From Stercorarius parasiticus (Eukaryota > Chordata > Aves > Charadriiformes > Stercorariidae): a stretch of DNA of 64,000 bases. Where the stretch lies: assembly GCA_013396915.1 (NCBI GenBank), contig VWZL01002202.1:1-64000 (forward strand). Reading direction: 5' to 3'. The notes beneath the pieces were generated by a model. The model was not told where the DNA came from and did no database searches. It was given only the letters and a program-made list of their open reading frames with translations. The translations under genes and the position numbers were made by a program. Each line of letters begins with the position of its first letter. Position 1 is the first letter of the stretch. Shown one piece after another: positions 1 to 12,400 of the stretch.

Positions 1-175
1 CCCTGGGGTGCTGCATGGGGTGGGTTTGGGGCTTTGATGTTGGAGGGCATGAGGACCCATGGGTGCTCTTTGGGGTGGGTTTGAGGATGGAGATGCTGGA
101 GGGGATGAGCATCCCAGGGTGCTGCTGGGGTTCGGGTCCAGCAAGAATGCACACCCTGGGGTGCTGTTAGGGTCT
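1..175. repeat. G-rich minisatellite, period about 42-56 bp
   Basis: Units starting near 1, 57, 112 and 154 share CCCTGGGGTGCTG-like heads followed by GGGGTGGGTTT and GATGCTGGAGGGGATGAG-like bodies. The copies are imperfect and the array runs off the left edge of the window. Confidence 0.6.
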
Positions 176-2020
176 GATTTGGGGAGAGCAGGACCACCAC
201 CCCAGGGTCCCCATGTACCGCCAGCACCCACCCACCCACCCCCTGCTGCCGGGGCAGCCTCACCTGGCTGGGTGGACGTCGGTGGTGGCAGTGGCCGGCT
301 GGTGCGGTGGCTGGCCAGGCTGGGCACCGCTATTTNGCTCCCACAGGGGACCGTGACCTCGCCAATGGCGTCGGCCTCCTCGTCTCAGCGCCTGCCGCCT
401 CCTTCCCTCCACAAATCCCCTTGGCACTGCAGGACAACAACCTGACACCTCTTTTTTTTGGGAGGGTCTGCCCCGCTGACCCTGCTCTGGCTCAGATGGT
501 CCCCAGCCCTGTGACCAACATGGCCAGGAGCCACTTTTCAGCCCCTGAGGACACTCCTGGTGAAGGGGGTGTGGGGGAGCAACCCTTGGTGCCTCAGTTT
601 CCCCACCCAGCACCAGCCCCAATTTCACCCATTCTCCCCCCATTTCAGCTTCATTGCCCCCATGTCAGGGCCAGATGCTGGCAATGGCCAGGCAGCCCAA
701 AGCCTCCGGCTCAGGGGATGCGATGGAACCTTGGAAAGGGATTTTGGCAGGATCCGTCCCCAGATTATCTCCAGGAACTGCTTGCATCTCTGCTATTTGC
801 GGTGGGATGTGGTAGGATTGGGCCACAGCAGATGCTGTGGCAAAAGGTCAGGGCAGCTCCCGAAGATCCTAAAATTCCTCCATCCCCACAGCGATCCCAG
901 GAAGGAACGAAAAGGGGAAAAACCTCATTATTATCACCGGGAAGCAGCCAGTACCCAGCGGGTGGAGGGACAGAGACGCTTGGGGTGGTCCGTGTCCCCA
1001 GGGAGAGCATTGATGGTGGGCAAGTGTGCCCTTCCCCCCATCCCAGGAGGGTCCCCGTTTCTTTTGGGATCAGCATGTTTATTTCTGAGCGCGACTTCCA
1101 GCTTTGTCCAAAAGCCCCCCAAATTCAGGAGACAAAGTCTACTAACGAAGTGATGATGCTGGGGTTCATGATGGGGTGACAGGTGATGGAACGGGGACGA
1201 CAACAGCAGCGAGGTCATTTTTGGGGGGTGTTTTGTGCTGCTGGGGGGTGGTGTCCCTTTGCCTGTGTGCCCCCACAAAGCCACCGCTGCCCCAGGAAAT
1301 CCCCCTGGGATGGAAAGGCTACGCTGGAAAACTCGGATACCCTGATGCATGGGGTGTCTTTTTCCTAGAGTTCCTAGAGTTCCACCCCATATCCCCCGAG
1401 TCTTCCCTTGGCTGGGCAGGGATGTCACTGTCCCTTTGCCTTGCCACCCCCCTCATGCTCCTGATCACTGCCCAGGGTGCCCAGACACATCCTTGGGGTG
1501 AAACCTCCGCTCTGACCCCAGTTCTCCCAGTGCCTGCGGCAGGGGATGGAGCTCCCCCAGTTAACCAGGGCATGGTCCCCCTCACTGCAGGAGGAACAAG
1601 GAAGGTATTTCATCAGACACCTCTTTGTAACAAAAAACCTATTAAAATCAACCATATTAACCTTTTTTTTTTTAATATAGAAGTGCTGCATCCTTGGGTC
1701 TTCAGGACTTCTCTTTACCCTTAGGACTTTTCTTGGCCCTTAGGACTCTTCTTGTGCCCTGGCCCATCACCAGCATTAGGGTTTCCTTAGATTTTTCTTC
1801 TTCTGGGAAGGGAACAATAAAAATCCTCTTTCTCTGACAACCCAAATTCATCTCCATGATGGAGCCTCCATTGAAAAAAAAAGAAAAAAAAAAAAAGAGG
1901 AAAACCCCCTAAGCTTGTCTGGTAGCAGCAAGGGCACCCTCCAGGCTGGAGATGGGTCTCCCTCAGCTTTAAAAACTTGTGAATGCTTTAGCAGTGACCA
2001 TCTGGAGACCTTCTTGAGGT
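176..2020. other. Intergenic 3' flank, no gene recognised
   Basis: GC-rich, C-rich on the plus strand up to about 1600, with one ambiguous base at 336. Several long open frames exist on both strands, but they overlap each other, have low-complexity Pro/Gly/Ser content and match no family I know. I looked for a downstream neighbour in the minus direction, including a GnRH-type decapeptide with its cleavage site, and did not see one. A-rich runs lie at 1874-1900. Confidence 0.5.
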
Positions 2021-2236
2021 TTTAAACTGCAAGAGGGTAGGTTGAGATTGGACATAAGGAAGAAATTCTTTATGACAAGGGTGGTAAGACAGTGGAAGAG
2101 GTTCCCCAGAGAAGTTGTGGATGACCCATCATTGGAAGTGTTCAAGGTCAGGTTGGACGGGGCTTTGATAAACCTGATTTAGTGGGAGGTGTCCCTGCCC
2201 ATGGCAGGGGGGTTGGAACTAGATGATCTTTGAACC
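2021..2236 (+). mobile_element. CR1 LINE fragment (3' end)
   Basis: Plus-oriented CR1 3' end: GGACATAAGGAAGAAATTCT, then a GTCAGGTTGGACGGGGCTTT segment and CCCTGCCCATGGCAGGGGGG, ending AGATGATCTTTGAA. Strongly 5' truncated, with no coding capacity left. Confidence 0.85.
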
Positions 2237-2899
2237 ATGCCATGTTGCTATGGGAACAAGGTGAGTTTGTTAGGCTGGGCCACCACACCACCAAATACAG
2301 TTTTGAGATGGCTCCAGAATTTCTCTTTCGCTGCTGTTATAGAGCAAGAAGAGGGAAGGGTGTGGATGGCACCTGGGAAGAGACACAATGGGTGAGAACA
2401 TGGAGCTCGGACAGCGTGGAGCCGCTTTCTTCTCCAGCCAGAGCCCCCAAACCCCATGCAGCAGCATCCCTTGCTGCTGGGAGCCCGTGGGTACCGCTCC
2501 CTCCTGGAAGGGACCAGTGGGTATGGCAGGGCCATCACAAGCATCCACTGTGATAACCCCTGTGGCAGGTCTAAAATCTGGCACCAAATACATGGACATT
2601 TCCTTCAGGGAGCAAAAAACCTTTTGTTTTTCTGTTGTTGTTTTTTTCTTTTTTTTTCCTGGAGTTGAAATCCAACAGTCGCTGGTCATTATGGTTTCCA
2701 AACCAGCAGCACCTGGTGGCCTGACCCTGAAGGAGGAACCTTTTATGTTTTTTATACAAAAATTAGGATATTTATATATATATACACACACACAGAATAA
2801 GGTTTTGTTTTTTTTCTTCTCCTTTTTTTTTTTGAAAGAGCTGACCCACAGAAAAATGTGAAACCATTTCCCTGCAGGTTTGGAAAAGCTTGTGCTTGC
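2237..2899. other. Non-coding 3' flank with simple repeats
   Basis: Contains T-rich runs (2639-2660, 2805-2832) and a short AT/AC microsatellite at 2771-2794. No gene or mobile element was recognised otherwise. It may include distal PTPRA 3' UTR. Confidence 0.4.
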
Positions 2900-3325
2900 G
2901 GGGTTGTGGTTTTGTTGGTTTTGTTTTTTTTTCAGATGAGATCCAGGATATCTTTTTTCTTCTTTTTTTTTTTTTTTTTTAAAAAGGCTTTACTCCCTCA
3001 AGAAAAAAAAAAAAAGATTTACAAACAAAATAACAGCCCGTATCAACTCTCCAGAAGAGAGATGGTATGACAATATTAATCCAAACATCACGCTATTTAA
3101 TTCCCCAATAAAACATTGGAAAAAAAGGAGCCAACAGTATCTGCACTAACACTTTGCTACATATAAAATCTCCAGCTAATATGAAGCTTATGGTACCAAC
3201 CTCTAAAACAGTTAAGATATATACACATATTTTTTGGGGGGGTATATTAACAAACAGAATATTACAAAATATTAAAGAAGGCAACTCTTCTGTCATTTGT
3301 TTCAGGGTGTGGAGTTTTTTTTTCT
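2900..3325 (-). other. PTPRA: PTPRA 3' UTR (proximal part, end uncertain)
   Basis: AT-rich sequence directly after the stop codon, with none of the repeats found further left until the T runs near 2960. On the minus strand the first recognisable poly(A) hexamer is ATTAAA at 3101-3096, which would give a UTR of about 240 nt. The runs of T on the plus strand at 2960-2980 and A at 3003-3015 complicate the picture. No strong AATAAA was seen on the minus strand between 1600 and 3325, so a longer UTR ending further left is possible. Confidence 0.45.
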
Positions 3326-3400
3326 TCACTTGAAGTTGGCGTAGTCTGAGAAGGCGTCAATATATTCCTGCACCACCTTGTAGCAGAATTCGTACTGTTC
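3326..3400 (-). CDS. PTPRA: PTPRA coding exon 21: C-terminal tail and stop
   Basis: 75 nt: [10 protein letters not shown], then [14 protein letters not shown] and TGA at 3328-3326. Tyr802 (codon 3343-3341) in Y-A-N-F is the known tail phosphorylation site that binds the GRB2 SH2 domain and helps present Src. Acceptor CCCGCAG. Confidence 0.96.
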   Translation of the reverse strand, partial: EQYEFCYKVVQEYIDAFSDYANFK

Positions 3401-6400
3401 CTGCGGGATTCGGGGAGAGCACAGCATTAGAGCAAGAAAATTCACACTTGAGACATAATTTGATGTTTCATGGTCTGCAGCAAGCTGGAACCAAGCATAG
3501 TCAGGTGTCCTCAGCCCAGACTGAGGGCAGGAACAGGACTCCCACCTGTCAGCATGTCCCACCTCCTTTGTGCCCCCCAAAAATGGGCTGCCCGCCCTCC
3601 TTCCTGGGGTGCCACCAGCAAAAGAAACTCTGCTTTCCCCTTCCTCTCTGAGGTCCGATTTTGATCCCAAAAAGACTTTTCTTTTGAATCCCTGAGCATC
3701 CTTGTAAACCCCTCTTGCAAGACCTCATCTAGTCCTGCCTTCTCCTCCCCTCCCTGCCCCGCTGCCTGCCCAAGCCCGTGTCACAGCTGCTCCAGGACAG
3801 GTTTCCGGGCTCTTGGAGCCCATAAATATGTGGGCTGTGGCTGAGGACGTCTCCAGGGAGGCTCCTACAGCTTGTGTCAGTGCTCAAAAGGTGCCATCAG
3901 CCAGACAAGTTCCACTCTTCCAGATGTCCTAACAGGAGGAAGGGGCAATACTTCCTGACCCATCTCCATCCCTTACTCTTTCATGGAGAGAGAAAACCTT
4001 CAACTGAGGAAGTTTTTGCTCAACATTGAGTCCCCAGCTCGTTCTTGCTGGGGTGGCAGGAGGAGCACGGGGTGTGTTCAGCTGTGCTTACCAGTGTCTG
4101 CACCATATGCGGCCTCTGTAGTCTTAAACTCTTCACTGTCTGAAAGACGTCAAGAATCCCTTCTGCCTTCACCCTTTCCAGGACAGTGCTCAGCGCACAG
4201 AACGTGCCTGTTCTTCCTGCTCCAGCACTGGCAAAGAGAAACCAGAAGGTAAAGGAAACTGCCTGTCCTGACCATGTTGGCTTTGCTCAGGGGACAATCC
4301 ATAGGGGAACCATCAGAGAACTGTAGGAGCTGATGGTCCTGCCTCAGCCTCTCCTAGTTTAGCAAGGACATGCTCTACAAGACTGAAGCCTCGTTGCTTA
4401 GCCGAGCAGGAAAACCCTGTACCACATCTGCCCCAGCTGCTCCTGCTCAGCCCAAGTCTTCTGATGGACATTTGACCATCTCCAAAACTTCTTGCAGAGC
4501 AGGTCCCCCTGGAGGGGTGGCCAACCCTTGCTCCACCTGAGCTTTACCTGCAGTGCACAGTGATCGGGTGGTTGCCAGACTGCTGCTGCTGCTTCTGCAC
4601 AGCTGCGATGATGTTGATCATTCCCTTCCCATCCCCAGGGATCCCAACTTCTGGCCAGCCATGGAAATGAAACTGCCGAATCTGTCGGCTCTTGTTTTCC
4701 TGGTGGAAGAGCACAGCTCAAGGTCAGTAAACTGGTGGGAGACCTGTACCAAGAAAGCCACCAGCTCAAGGCTTTGGGAAAACCATCTGCTTAGGAAAGC
4801 TGTCCGCTTGTGGAGAGGAGGCATTCCTGTGGCATGGAGCAGGGCAGGATGTGGGGAACAGGGAGCAGGAGGGAGGCTGGGTGGTGGGCACAGGGACATA
4901 GTAGAAGAAGGATGAGGGCTGCTGGGTGGCAGCAGGGCAGAGGGGCTGGATGAGAAGAGACCAGCAGGACAGGAATGCCCACAGGTGGGAGGTAAGCATA
5001 GGGAAGTAGGTGGGTTTGCAGGGGATGGATGCTACTTTGGGATAACAGGGAGACGATGGAGCTGAAGATGCCAGAAGGAAGGTCCAGCACTTGCAAGAGG
5101 AATCGCAAAGTGCCACAAACATCAGCAAGGGTTAATGACAGCCAACCCAACCGTGCCCAGAGCTCCCCGCAGGGAGAAGGCCAGACTCTTACCCTGGTGT
5201 TCGTTACCAGCAGGTCCCGCACCGTATAGCTCTCGCACTCCTCCTCTTTCTTCAGCTCCACAGTGATGTCTCCATAGGACACGGAGCCATCAGATGGCCA
5301 GTACTGGGCACACTTCTCCTGAGAAAGGAGGGCACAGGATAAAGACCCTGTTTTTTCCCCATGGGCTTGAATGGAAGAAGTCTTCTCCTGGGGCTGGCAG
5401 CTGCCCAAAGCCAGGTGGGATCCCATGAGCTCACTTTGGAGAGGAACTGCCTGCTGCACCCGAACGTGCTTTGAGAACGGAGGGTCCAGAGTTGGTTTAT
5501 TGAACATCTCCCCACCCTTGGTCTACACACAGCTGGATTCTTTGCATTAGAAGTAGAGGCTGAAATATATTTCCTGCCAGAGAAGGGGTGAAATAGTACC
5601 CAATGTGGGTGACACTGGCAGTGCAGGGACCATCGGGACATTTTAAGGGGTCGCACTGATTTATTTTGCTGGTGCTCAAATGCAGCTATCCCCGTGCACT
5701 TACCTGGCCTCTCTCCTCCAGCTCTGTTAGCATCACTATGGAGCAGGATTTCCACTCCCAGATCATCCTCCAGAAGTCCTCTATCGTGTGCTGCAGTGGT
5801 CCTTGGCTGGCAATATAGGAGTCCTTCTGGCGATAACCCTGCAATTGGAAAACAGGGTTAGCAGTGAATCAGCAGTGCCTGGTTGCTGAGGTGCCGAGGG
5901 TTAGCAGCGGGAGGAACACTCTTGGACATGGTCAGGTTACCAAGCTCAGTTAAATTTTGGGACCACCGTGACTGTCCATGTGAATAACCACAGCCTAGGC
6001 AGAGAAACCCGCTCTCACTATGTCCTTGTGCATGGGCCACACCACCGCTCAGCAGCTGAAGTGCCATCAGCCAGCGCTTTACTGTGGTAAGGCATTTGTT
6101 TTTAAAGAAATGCAGCTGGAGGGGGATCATATCCCCTACACACACATGGCCTTATCCATTTGGTGAAGAAAGATTTGGGTTTCCAGCACTCCTAAGTGAC
6201 GTTGCAAAGTCTGAGCATTGCAGAGCCTTGCCCAAGCTCCAAGTACTTCAGGTATGATTTTTACTGGGGATTTTTGTAAGAAGTAAGCAAAACTAGATGG
6301 AACTAGACGATCTTTAAGTTCCCTTCCAACCCAAACCATTCTATGATCTATGAAACCCAGTAGTAAGTCTGGATGACTCTGGCTCTTCCACAACCACAAA

Positions 6401-9400
6401 GTGCTTCTGTTTCCAAAACCCCTCCGATGTTCCCCTGTGCCCTCGCTGCAAACTGTGACTAAAGATGCTTCGTCATTTGGAGCTTGTCATTTAAGCAAAG
6501 TTCAGCAGAGGCAGGAAATTGGATCCTCAACAAAAATTGCTTACGTGACATTTAAGCTTTCTGATCTCAATGCAGACAGAACAAGGCAGCTGCTCCCGGC
6601 TGCGTTGTGTCAGATGCTCACGCAGCCAGAGCAACCCGTGGGGATCCAGGAAAGGAGATTTCAGGGAGCAATTAATTTGGGATGTTATAACTAGGAATAT
6701 GCTGGTTTTACTGGTTCAACCCATGGGAGTAATCATTCTTTGGGGGGAAAAAAAACCCCTACCATTAGGAGATGAAGATAGAAATTGGGCGAGAAAAGAG
6801 CAGGGCTTTGTTACTTAGCCAGCGCTGGCATCACTGCATGAAGATAAATACTCATATAAGATGTCCCCTGAAGTCAACAGTATTACTCACGAGAAAAGGA
6901 TGTGCAATCACTTACCTCCTCGTTGAAGGGAGGAAAGCACTTAACCTCTCTGCCTTGCCTCCTCCCGTCACCCAGACAGGTATAATGGGATTGACCTGTT
7001 TTTTCTCAAGGGTTTTGGGATCCGTGTATTGCTCCATTCCCTAATCTAGTGGATGTTTTCTGACCAAATAAACAGTGCTGTATAGCAATCATTTCCACAG
7101 CTATATGCATCCGTTTCTCCAAAGCCATCATCAGAGCCCAGAGCTGCAGAAGTGAGACTAGGATCTGGGGGGTCTGCTCAAGCTTCAGCTCTCCTCTCCC
7201 ATTATCCGTGGGTCACAAGGAAACTGTATATACAGAGGGGTTTTTGGAGAAAGAAACTAGCACCACCTGGTGACACAGAGCAAAGTCAAGTGGAAAGAGC
7301 CTCACAAAACCCAGAGAAGAAACGTTTTGAGACAAATCCTTTCCATAGGAAGCAGCACGAGGTAAAGAGTTTCCACTGGGTGAAGAAGGAAGGAAGATTA
7401 AAGAAGACTCACATCAATGAAGGAAGCGTTTACATAGTCTGTGTTCTCTTCACCTCTCTTCACTGGAATGATTACTCTGTTGAACTCATCTGAAACAGAA
7501 GCAGAACGATGTGAGTTTTGGGGAACACCTTCAAAGCATGATTCCGTGATAATCACGCATGGTCTTTAGCTGGGAAGTCACCAAGCCCTAGGTGAGAGGA
7601 CAGAGATATGGGAAGGGGAGCCCTGTATTTACAGCACCCGATTGGGACAGGAGACTCAGTTCTGCCTTCTGCCATGCCCTGGTTTGGGGAAGGAGAAGGG
7701 GATGCTGAGGACCCCAGGAGCAGGCCCTGCTCAATACAGGGACTCCCTTCTCCCTCGAGGCTGAAATCCTCGGCAGCATAAACCTGCCGAGAAGAAAGTC
7801 ATGGCAGTGAAAGGGCAGAATGAAAGCAAGAAAGCGCCAGGGCCAATGTTATATTTGGCCATGAAAAAACACCTGCCCTTGACTCTGCCCCATCCCTTCA
7901 TGCTACCCCTGCTTGAGCAGGGGGTTGGACCAGATGACCTCCAGAGGTTCCTTCCAACCCTAGCCAGTCTGTGAGTCCACTGCTGTGTGCACAAACAGCT
8001 GTCTTGACAGCTCCTGAGTGCTCACAGAATCACAGAGTGGTTGAGGTTGGAAGGGACCTCTGGAGATCAGCTGGTTCAACCTCCCTAGTCCAGCAAGACG
8101 ACCTAGAGCTGGTTACCCAGGACCGTTATCCAGATGGCTTCTGAGGATCTCCAAGGATGGAGATTCCACAATCTCCCTGTCCCAGTGCTCAGTCACTTTC
8201 GCAGACAAAAAGTGTTTCCTGACATTCAGGGGGACCCTTCTGTGTCTCAGTTTGTGCCCATTGCCTCTGGTCCTGTCTGGAAAGAGCCTGCCTCCATCCT
8301 CTTTCCACCCTCCCTCCGGGTATTTATAGACAATGATGAGACCTCCCTGAGCCTTCTCTTCTCCAGGCTGAACAGTCACAGCTCTCTCAGCTTTTTCTCA
8401 GAGCAGAGATGCTCCAGTCCCTTCATCACCTTCGTGGCCCTTTGCTGGACTCTCTCCAGTCTGTCTGTCTCTCTTGTACTGGGGAGCCCAGCACTGGGCA
8501 CAGCGCTCCAGTGTGGCCTCATCAGTGCTGCACAGAGCAGAAGGATCACCCCCCCGACCTGCTGGCAATGCTTTGTCTAACGCAGCCCAGGACACCAGTG
8601 GCCACCTTTGCCTCAAGGGCACATTGCTGGCTCGTGGTCAACTTGGTGTTCACCAGGACCCCCAGGTCCTTTCCTGCCAAGCTGCTTTCCAGCTGGGCGG
8701 TCTCAGCACGTACTGGTGCCTGGGGTTGTTCCTTCCCCCGCCAGGGGCAGGACTTTGCAGTTCTCCTTGTTGAACATTGTGAGGTTCCTGTTGGCCCATT
8801 TCTCCAGCCTGACTCCTGTCTTCACAATGACCCAAATGGTTCCCTCACCCACCAGGCATGCTTTCCCCAAGAAACAAACAAGTCTTACATGGAATTATCT
8901 GAAGCACCCTGTTCTTCTTCATATTTGCCGGTAAGTTGCCCGTTCTCATCTTGTCATTCTGAATTTTGATTGAAGTGAGCTTCTGCAGAGGAAGGAACGA
9001 AAGCAGAGGCAGCGTTCAGAGCTGCTCCAGGCAAGGCAAGCACATGGTGGTCCCCAGGGCTCAGCACCATCTGAGTGGATCCACCAGGACAAGAATCACA
9101 CTCACCTTGAACTCCTCTTCCAGCCCATTGCTGCTGGTCCCTGGCACTTTGTTGTAGATCTTCTGAAGGTGGATTTCTAATGAGGTCACCTCCAGTTCCG
9201 TGTCACCGTAGAGATAGTGCTCCAGAAGCGCTTGGTATATAAACACATACTGCATCTGCAAGGGTTGCAGGGAGAAGCCATCAGCCTCTGCTCCATGCTC
9301 AGCAAGCGCATCTTAGTGCCTGCGCACATGCTGGCAGCAAACCCACCACCCTACTCCCCACCCACGCTGGCTGGGCACATGGCACCCCTTCAAGACCTCA

Positions 9401-12400
9401 GAAAAGTGGCTAACAACCTTTCTGTTGATGTATGGGGACTGGGACCTTATTTGCTACGTGACACAAAGCTGACATGACCGAAAACTTTCTCCAAGTCTAG
9501 AGAAAAGGAGGCTGAGGGGAGACCTTATCACTCTCTACAACTACCTGAAAGGAGGTTGTAGTGAGATGGGTGTCAATCTCTTCTCCCAACTAACAAGTGA
9601 CAGGACAAGAGGAAACGGCCTCAAGTCGTGACAAGGGAGGTTTAGATTGGATATTAGGAAAAATTTCTTCACTGAAAGGGTTATCAAGCACTGCAACAGG
9701 CTGCCCAGGGAAGTGTTTGAGTCACCATCCCTGGAGGTATTTAAAAGACATGCGAGTGTGGAGCTTAGGGCATGGTTTAGTGGTGGACTTGGCAGTGCTA
9801 GGTTAATGGTTGGACTCAATGATCTTAAAGGTCCTTTCCAACCCAAATGATTCTATGCTTCTATGAAGGGGATTAAGAAGAGCAGGACCCAGCGAAAGGC
9901 TCACTTGATGCAGCATCCTTCAAAATGAGGGATGATGCTCAACCTGCACCTAGGCTTCACAGCAGGCTGGGTACTGAAATCTAACTCCAGTAAGCAAAGC
10001 CCAGCCGAGACCACAGCAGCACACTTACATCTGTCTGTACCATCTGGCAGCGCTGAGCTCGGATCCGGCTCACGAAGCCATAAACGTCCACCTTCCTCTC
10101 TGCGTGCATCATGTCCAGCATGGCATCGATGACGATAAAAGTGCCCGTGCGTCCTACCCCGGCGCTGAAAAAGCAGAGGGGACAAGTGGTCAGTGCAGCC
10201 GTGTTGGCACTGGGGTCCCTTGTAGAGTGCCCAGGAGCAAGCCAGATGCTTCCCTGCAGTGAATAAATAGCAAAATCTGTTTTGGAGATGAGAGAGATCC
10301 CCAGCTTGGTGTTCAGTGTCGCCCGGGTTTTGCAGAGAGATGGACAAACACACAGCATTTCCAGCAACTGCTGTGATGGGAATGCATAAAGGCACAGAAC
10401 AGGGTGAGCCAAAGCAAAACCTGAACCAGCTATGGCTTCCAGAGTCCTATGGGCTGTGTGTTTCTACCAGCTGCCTGCTGCTCCTTCCAATCAACCTCCA
10501 TCAGGTGAAGGTGAGCCCACAGGGAAGCCTGGTTTCTGTGCTGGTTAACTTAACCATTGAGGAGAAGAAGGAGGATGAGGCCAAGCAGATGCTATGGAAA
10601 GACAAAGCTCTTTTGTCAGCTGCCCCCTGAGAAGAAAGCTGGAGACATAGACTTGGGAAGTTGCAAATGTGATCATCTCTGCCTTTAACCATGGGGCTTT
10701 CCCTTATTGAAACGTGGAATGTCTCTGTGGCTTCCCCAGGCTTGCTGCTGTGCCTGAAACAACTCCATGTGTGGTCAAACACCACAGTCCTTGCTCCCAG
10801 GCACGCTGAGTACTGCCTTCTTGCAACAAGGGATGTTGCCTTCTTGTGCCCAGGGAAGTGGAGAGCCAAGGGAGATGCCACCAATGCTCAGCAGTGGTGC
10901 TTTGCTTGGCTCACTTGGCATCCAGCTAAGCCAAACGAAGACCACTCAACACCATCACATCGCCGATTCCAAGAAGTTCCTTCAATTCACATGCATTTTT
11001 TTGAATGTTCCCATGTGGAACATTCCCATTTAACATGGGAAAGTTAAATAAAAATAATAAAAAAGGCCTGACTGAAAAAACTTCACCTTTTATTATCTCA
11101 TAATAAATTATCTCATGACACACATTAAATATGACATACTTTCCAAACCACTCAGGAGAGGCAGAGATCAGCCGTGACCAGGACTTACCTGCAGTGCACT
11201 ACTATTGCTCCTGCGTATTGGGGATTACACGTCTTCACCTTCTTCAGGAACTTCAGCATCCCAATGGGGGTGAAGGGGACCCCAAAGTCAGGCCAACTGG
11301 TGAAGTGGAACTGAGTTACCAGGCGCTGAGGCTTCTTGTTCGTGACGTCACCAACCTGAAGGGGAAATGTGTATTCAGGTTAATGATAAATACTCATATT
11401 TCCTTTTTTTCCCCAAAAGCAAGGGCAGAGAGGGAGCTACAGACCCAGGACTGAGCTGGATGGCTTAAGAAGCAGTAGCATCTACAAGCTGAAAGGGCAT
11501 GGACCCAGGCTCCGGGGCCAAATTAGTCTCTAAAGGCATGACATTTTAATTGCCCAACATCATATCCCGCATCCTAGGGGTGAGAAATGCCAGCCCGGCC
11601 TCAGCTGTGGCTCTGACCTGGCAGAAGCTGCCATATGTCATCTGCAGTGGGCTCAAACAGAAGCTGCCACTCTGTCCTTTCCCACACCTCTGCTTTCAGC
11701 ATCCTTAATTAAAGGCAGGGGAGGAAACCACCCACGTCCAGGCTGTTGGACCAAAGGCTCAGGAGAACCCTGCTCAGGGTCCAGACAGGTTTTCAATTGC
11801 CAGCTCTTCTTTGCCTGCCTCCGAGAACAGCAGGAAAACAAACAGAGCGACTAAAGCATCTAGAGCCTCCTCTGGAGGACAAGAAAATGTAGCAACAGAT
11901 GGGAAAGCAATGAAAACCACTGCATACAGCACTGGATTTTGTCTCAGCTCATGGGATAAATCTGATTATTTGCAGGCATTAAGTATCTGTGGGTGAGAGC
12001 AGGAACTGATACTGGTAACAGCAAGTGGACAGAATTTCAGCCCTGGCATCCATCAGCTTCCCTGCTCTCGGTACAGCCATGCTGGTACCCGCTGGGAATG
12101 GGCTCCCAGGTGCTTAAGGTGAGTAAATTCTTAATAGCTCTGGTTAAAATTGGATGCTGGGGGTCATTTCATCCACACTCTGCACTCATGGCATCTCGGT
12201 GGAGTCGAGGAGCACACCAGTGCCTACTGGATGCCCAGCGCAGAGAGGGGAGGGATGGTTTGGGAGATGCGAGCCCTGGCACCTGCTGGATGCAGAACTT
12301 TCGCACAGTGTAATCCACCAGGACGGTCACGTCCTCCACGGACACTCGGATGTTCCCGTACGTCCAGCAGCCCTGATCTGGCCAGTACTGAGCGCACTTA

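Larger units (their letters stand above)
4228..5703 (-). other. PTPRA: PTPRA introns 17-19
   Basis: Three short introns, 4228-4547 (320 nt), 4700-5192 (493 nt) and 5319-5703 (385 nt), lie around coding exons 18 and 19. The open frames crossing them are extensions of exon frames or chance. No repeats were recognised. Confidence 0.8.

Noticed and set aside
307..1724. Several long overlapping open frames on both strands in the GC-rich left flank
   Set aside because: Low-complexity Pro/Gly/Ser composition, mutual overlap, no splice structure and no family resemblance; the lack of stops is explained by base composition.
1..2000. Possible GNRH2 or another neighbour expected beyond the PTPRA 3' end
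   Set aside because: I looked for the GnRH-type decapeptide with its amidation/cleavage site on both strands and saw none; no other neighbour exon was recognised.
8409..8969. Long frames repeated at 8409-8969 and 38200-38751, same translation twice
   Set aside because: They are antisense frames of the two nearly identical CR1 copies, not a duplicated gene.
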